NCBI GenBank assembly: GCA_949358305.1
Contig: OX442321.1
Coordinates: forward strand, 6,163,605 to 6,227,604
DNA from: Strigamia acuminata
Taxonomy: Eukaryota; Arthropoda; Chilopoda; Geophilomorpha; Linotaeniidae
DNA: 64,000 nt
Direction: 5' to 3'
This document shows, one piece after another, positions 60,065-64,000 of this stretch. Made by a program: the position numbers and the translations under genes. The stretch's first letter is position 1; every line of letters begins with the position of its first letter. The notes beneath the pieces were generated by a model that ran no database searches, had not been told where the DNA came from, and saw nothing but the letters and a program-made list of their open reading frames with translations.

Positions 60065-62870
60065 GTCTCGCACTCGACTTTTTCAGTTTTCCCGTTTTCG
60101 GCCCGTTACGGCCAAGGACCGTAACGGGTCGAAAACGGCCGCAACGGGTCGAAAACGGCCCGCACGGGCCGTTAACGGGCCGCCGACGGTCCCGTCACAA
60201 TCCCGTAACGGCTCGCACGGGCCGTTAACGGGCCGCCGACGGTCCCGTCACGATCCCGTAACGGCTCGCACGGGCCGTTAACGGGCCGCCGACGGTTCCG
60301 TAACTATCCCGTAACGGCCCGCACGGGCCGTTAACGGGCCGTCGACGGTCCCGTCACGATCCCGCAACGGCCCGCACGGGCCGTTAACGGCCCGTTAACG
60401 GCCCGTTAACGGCCCGTTAACGGGGCAAAACCGAAAACAGGATTCGAGATTAATGTCTATGAATGTTGTACGCGTTTTCACGTACGTGTTGTCGGTTGTT
60501 GATTTTTTCGATTTACGCCGTAACGGCCCGTTAACGGCCCGTTAACGGCCCGTCAACGGCCCGTCAACGGCCCGCAACGGCCCGCACGGGCCGTTAACGG
60601 GCCGTCGACGATCCCGTCACGATCCCGCAACGGCCCGCACGGGCCGTTAACGGGCCGCTGACGGTCCCGTCACGATCCCGTCACGGCCTTCGTTCCCGGA
60701 CTTCGGCTCGCCGACGGCCCGTACGACCTCACGCGGGCCGTTAACGGGCCGTTAACGGCCCGTTAACGGCCCGTTAACGGCGTAAAACCAAAAACAGGAT
60801 TCGAGATTAATGTCTATGAATGTTGTACGCGTTTTCATGTACGTGTTGTCGGTTGTTGATTTTTTCGATTCACGCCGTAACGGCCCGTTAACGGCCCGTT
60901 AACGGCCCGTCAACGGCCCGTCAACGGCCCGCAACGGCCCGCACGGGCCGTTAACGGGCCGTCGACGATCCCGTCACGATCCCGCAACGGCCCGCACGGG
61001 CCGTTAACGGGCCGCTGACGGTCCCGTCACGATCCCGCAACGGCCCGCACGGGCCGTTAACGGGCCGTCGACGATCCCGTCACGATCCCGCAACGGCCCG
61101 CACGGGCCGTTAACGGGCCGCTGACGGTCCCGTCACGATCCCGCAACGGCCCGCACGGGCCGTTAACGGGCCGTCGACGGTCCCGTCACGATCCCGCAAC
61201 GGCCCGCACGGGCCGTTAACGGCCCGTTAACGGCCCGTTAACGGCCCGTTAACGGGGCAAAACCGAAAACAGGATTCGAGATTAATGTCTATGAATGTTG
61301 TACGCGTTTTCACGTACGTGTTGTCGGTTGTTGATTTTTTCGATTTACGCCGTAACGGCCCGTTAACGGCCCGTTAACGGCCCGTCAACGGCCCGTCAAC
61401 GGCCCGCAACGGCCCGCACGGGCCGTTAACGGGCCGTCGACGATCCCGTCACGATCCCGCAACGGCCCGCACGGGCCGTTAACGGGCCGCTGACGGTCCC
61501 GTCACGATCCCGTCACGGCCTTCGTTCCCGGACTTCGGCTCGCCGACGGCCCGTACGACCTCACGCGGGCCGTTAACGGGCCGTTAACGGCCCGTTAACG
61601 GCCCGTTAACGGCGTAAAACCAAAAACAGGATTCGAGATTAATGTCTATGAATGTTGTACGCGTTTTCATGTACGTGTTGTCGGTTGTTGATTTTTTCGA
61701 TTCACGCCGTAACGGCCCGTTAACGGCCCGTCAACGGCCCGTCAACGGCCCGTCAACGGCCCGCAACGGCCCGCACGGGCCGTTAACGGGCCGTCGACGA
61801 TCCCGTCACGATCCCGCAACGGCCCGCACGGGCCGTTAACGGGCCGCTGACGGTCCCGTCACGATCCCGCAACGGCCCGCACGGGCCGTTAACGGGCCGT
61901 CGACGATCCCGTCACGATCCCGCAACGGCCCGCACGGGCCGTTAACGGGCCGCTGACGGTCCCGTCACGATCCCGCAACGGCCCGCACGGGCCGTTAACG
62001 GGCCGTCGACGGTCCCGTCACGATCCCGCAACGGCCCGCACGGGCCGTTAACGGCCCGTTAACGGCCCGTTAACGGCCCGTTAACGGCCCGTTAACGGCC
62101 CGTTAACGGGGCAAAACCGAAAACAGGATTCGAGATTAATGTCTATGAATGTTGTACGCGTTTTCATGTACGTGTTGTCGGTTGTTGATTTTTTCGATTC
62201 ACGCCGTAACGGCCCGTTAACGGCCCGTTAACGGCCCGTCAACGGCCCGTCAACGGCCCGCAACGGCCCGCACGGGCCGTTAACGGGCCGTCGACGATCC
62301 CGTCACGATCCCGCAACGGCCCGCACGGGCCGTTAACGGGCCGCCGACGGTCCCGTCACGGTCCCGTCACGGCGCGTGCGGGCCGTTAACGGGCCGCCGA
62401 CAGTCCCGTCACGATCCCGTCACGGCCTTCGTTCCCGGACTTCGGCTCGCCGACGGCCCGTACGACCTCACGCGGGCCGTTAACGGGCCGTTAACGGGCC
62501 GTTAACGGCCCGTTAACGGCCCGTTAACGGCGTAAAACCAAAAACAGGATTCGAGATTAATGTCTATGAATGTTGTACGCGTTTTCACGTACGTGTTGTC
62601 GGTTGTTGATTTTTTCGATTTACGCCGTTAACGGCCCGTTAACGGCCCGTTAACGGCCCGTCAACGGCCCGCATGGAGTCGTACGGGCCGTTAACGGGCC
62701 GCCGACGGTCCCGTCACGGTCCCGTCACGGCGCGTGCGGGCCGTTAACGGGCCGCCAACGGTCCCGTCACGATCCCGTCACGGCCCGTGCGGGCCGTTAA
62801 CGGGCCGCCGACGGTCCCGTCACGATCCCGTAACGGCCCGTTACGGCCAAGGGCCGTAACGGGATAACTG
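60065..62870. repeat. Palindromic satellite array 4
   Basis: Six cores start near 60,425, 60,782, 61,258, 61,613, 62,111 and 62,532. Same 53-bp and 11-bp units. Several blocks are close copies of array 3 blocks, showing homogenisation across the island. Confidence 0.92.
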
Positions 62871-63660
62871 AGAGAGTCGGGTGCGAGACCACGTGACCCG
62901 GAGTGTGGTTTTTGGGGGCGAGGGCCGTCCTCCGACCGCGCCGTGACGCGCCCCGGGTCGGATCAAGAGGCGACCCGGTCGGAAACCGAACCTCGGGGTT
63001 CCTCGGGGCGTGGTTTTTTGGGGACGGGGGGAGGGGGGGATTGGGTCGCGTGCTCCGACCGCGCCGCAACGCGCCGTGGGTCGGTCACCAACCTTTGTCA
63101 ATATTTTATAAATTTCCACGGAATTTCAACAATGTTTTACATAAGTCCGTCAAATCGGGCAGAAATATCCCGTACAATGTCGCTGCAATTCTGTGGAAAT
63201 TTATCAGATATTGACAAAATTCGGTGACGGGCGGAAGGGCGATTCCCGGGCGGAAGAGAGAGAGAGAGAGAGAAAGGGGGGACGGCCGGCGCCTACGCCG
63301 ACGGGGCGCGGAGGGCGAGTGCACTGTTCACGCATGTGGGCGCGTGTGGACGCTCGATTTACTGGCGCGTTGGACAAGTCAAAAAAAATTTCCCAATGTC
63401 TGACAAAAATTCCATCGAATCACGGCAATATTTGACAACACTTGCACAGATTTTTAGCAACATTCACCGGCGAGGTCGTTGATGAACTCGCTTTACCCCG
63501 ATGAATCTCGCGCGACAACAACCCTGCGAAAATACCAAATCTCGTACGAATAATAAACACGGCGCAAACCGCACAAAAATCCACGACATAAAATCGAATG
63601 TCGTCTATCGGCACTCTCAGCATTCCCCCGGACATTTTCCGGAAGAGTTTGGTCCGGCCG
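62850..63660. repeat. Right inverted subterminal arm
   Basis: Reverse-complement partner of 46,018-46,540, made longer by an inserted module (63,165-63,580) with an AG microsatellite at about 63,255-63,275. Confidence 0.85.
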
Positions 63661-63790
63661 GAATCCGAGGAATAGTCACTCCCAAAGTGCGGATTTTGCG
63701 GGTGCACTCGCTTCCGAAGGTTAAATTTCGCCACAAACCATTGTATTTCCACATTGCAACTACAGAAAATCTAATATTAAGGACTCCAAA

Positions 63791-64000
63791 ATGGATTTTA
63801 TTGTAATCGTAATCACATCACTCCAAATATGTAAGTTTAAACAATTACCGTAAATATTAAAAATCTGAAATTTAATGGTATTATAGTATGCTGTGTTGGA
63901 AATAAGATTCGATATTTTCAACTCAACACAACTGAATGTTCTAGAGTGACTTTAATTTCAAATAAGAGTAAATAAATCAAAGATCTTCAAAATTCTAATT
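63791..64000 (+). CDS. Divergent ionotropic receptor IR-E (5' part)
   Basis: Exon 1 is 63791-63830 (MDFIVIVITSLQI, a signal-peptide core) and exon 2 is 63887-63967 (KIRYFQLNTTECSRVTLISN). Both have the same lengths and splice phases as in IR-D, which it closely resembles, including noncoding flanks. The rest lies beyond the window. It opens the next cassette of the array. Its upstream flank is natural only back to 63,721, only 67 bp intervening after the TTAA; beyond that is the 18-kb element. Confidence 0.85.

Larger units (their letters stand above)
45562..63720. mobile_element. 18.2-kb GC-rich TTAA-flanked macro-element
   Basis: TTAA occurs at 45558-45561 and 63721-63724. Joining the outer flanks with one TTAA gives a 24-bp string that aligns without gaps to 17,594-17,617 upstream of IR-D with three mismatches. 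The block is therefore one insertion. The ends read CCTTGGGG and CCGAAGG, a short imperfect inverted repeat (CCTTnGG, about 11 of 17 positions). GTGCGGATTTTG occurs near both ends in direct orientation. Base composition is far more GC-rich than anything outside. Contents: inverted subterminal arms, four palindrome-rich satellite arrays, 1-kb modules and one non-repetitive island. No transposase or other recognised coding sequence. TTAA specificity suggests piggyBac-type mobilisation in trans; this is inference. Confidence 0.85.

Noticed and set aside
46495-62870. CRISPR-like repeat-spacer array
   Set aside because: The spacers are themselves repeats, the genome is eukaryotic and no cas gene is present.
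45562-63720. Bacterial endosymbiont or viral origin of the GC-rich block
   Set aside because: No bacterial or viral gene is visible, and the block has precise TTAA junctions in a chemoreceptor spacer.
45562-63720. Ribosomal DNA spacer
   Set aside because: GC-rich tandem units suggested it, but no rRNA sequence is recognisable anywhere in the window.

Overview
The window is insect nuclear DNA: multi-exon genes with very short introns, chemoreceptor families found only in arthropods, and dense mobile DNA. Short introns (about 45-120 bp), AT-rich gene space and TTAA-flanked, copia-like and Crypton-like elements would suit a beetle, but the order is a guess. There are no bacterial or organellar genes.

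Layout 1-39.9 kb: a chemoreceptor cassette array. The repeating unit is IR-D, IR-A, IR-B, IR-C (divergent ionotropic receptors, + strand) followed by one gustatory receptor (Gr, - strand, convergent with IR-C). The end of one unit (IR-A1 partial, IR-B1, IR-C1, Gr1) fills 1-16.2 kb. A complete unit (IR-D, IR-A2, IR-B2, IR-C2, Gr2) fills 17.7-38.8 kb. The next unit starts at 63.8 kb (IR-E, cut by the window end). Every complete IR splices into an open frame of 473-483 aa from 11 exons, and both Grs into 391 aa from 4 exons. The many short ORFs in this region are exons, not separate genes. Bases 1-15,699 and 22,563-38,260 are almost identical (offset 22,561-22,562). Identity stops abruptly inside Gr exon 1.

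39.9-45.3 kb: a compound insertion. A decayed Crypton-type (DUF3504-like) recombinase gene is followed by an internally deleted Ty1/copia element with LTRs and an ATTTT target duplication. Its 3' LTR is split by a 174-bp TA-flanked MITE.

45,562-63,720: an 18,159-bp, GC-rich, apparently non-coding block flanked by TTAA on both sides. Removing it and one TTAA restores the sequence found upstream of IR-D (17,594-17,617), so it is one insertion. It has inverted subterminal arms. Inside are satellite arrays built on CCGTTAACGG palindromes, punctuated by 16 copies of a ~95-bp AT-richer core, plus ~1-kb modules with CT/AG microsatellites and an 1.8-kb non-repetitive island. It ends 67 bp before the IR-E start codon. 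This is the best candidate for something undescribed.

The IRs probably form ligand-gated cation channels, and the Grs seven-helix channels, in dendrites of chemosensory neurons. Nothing in the window identifies a ligand. Exon boundaries were placed by hand from splice sites, reading frame and comparison among the paralogs; no similarity search or alignment program was run.
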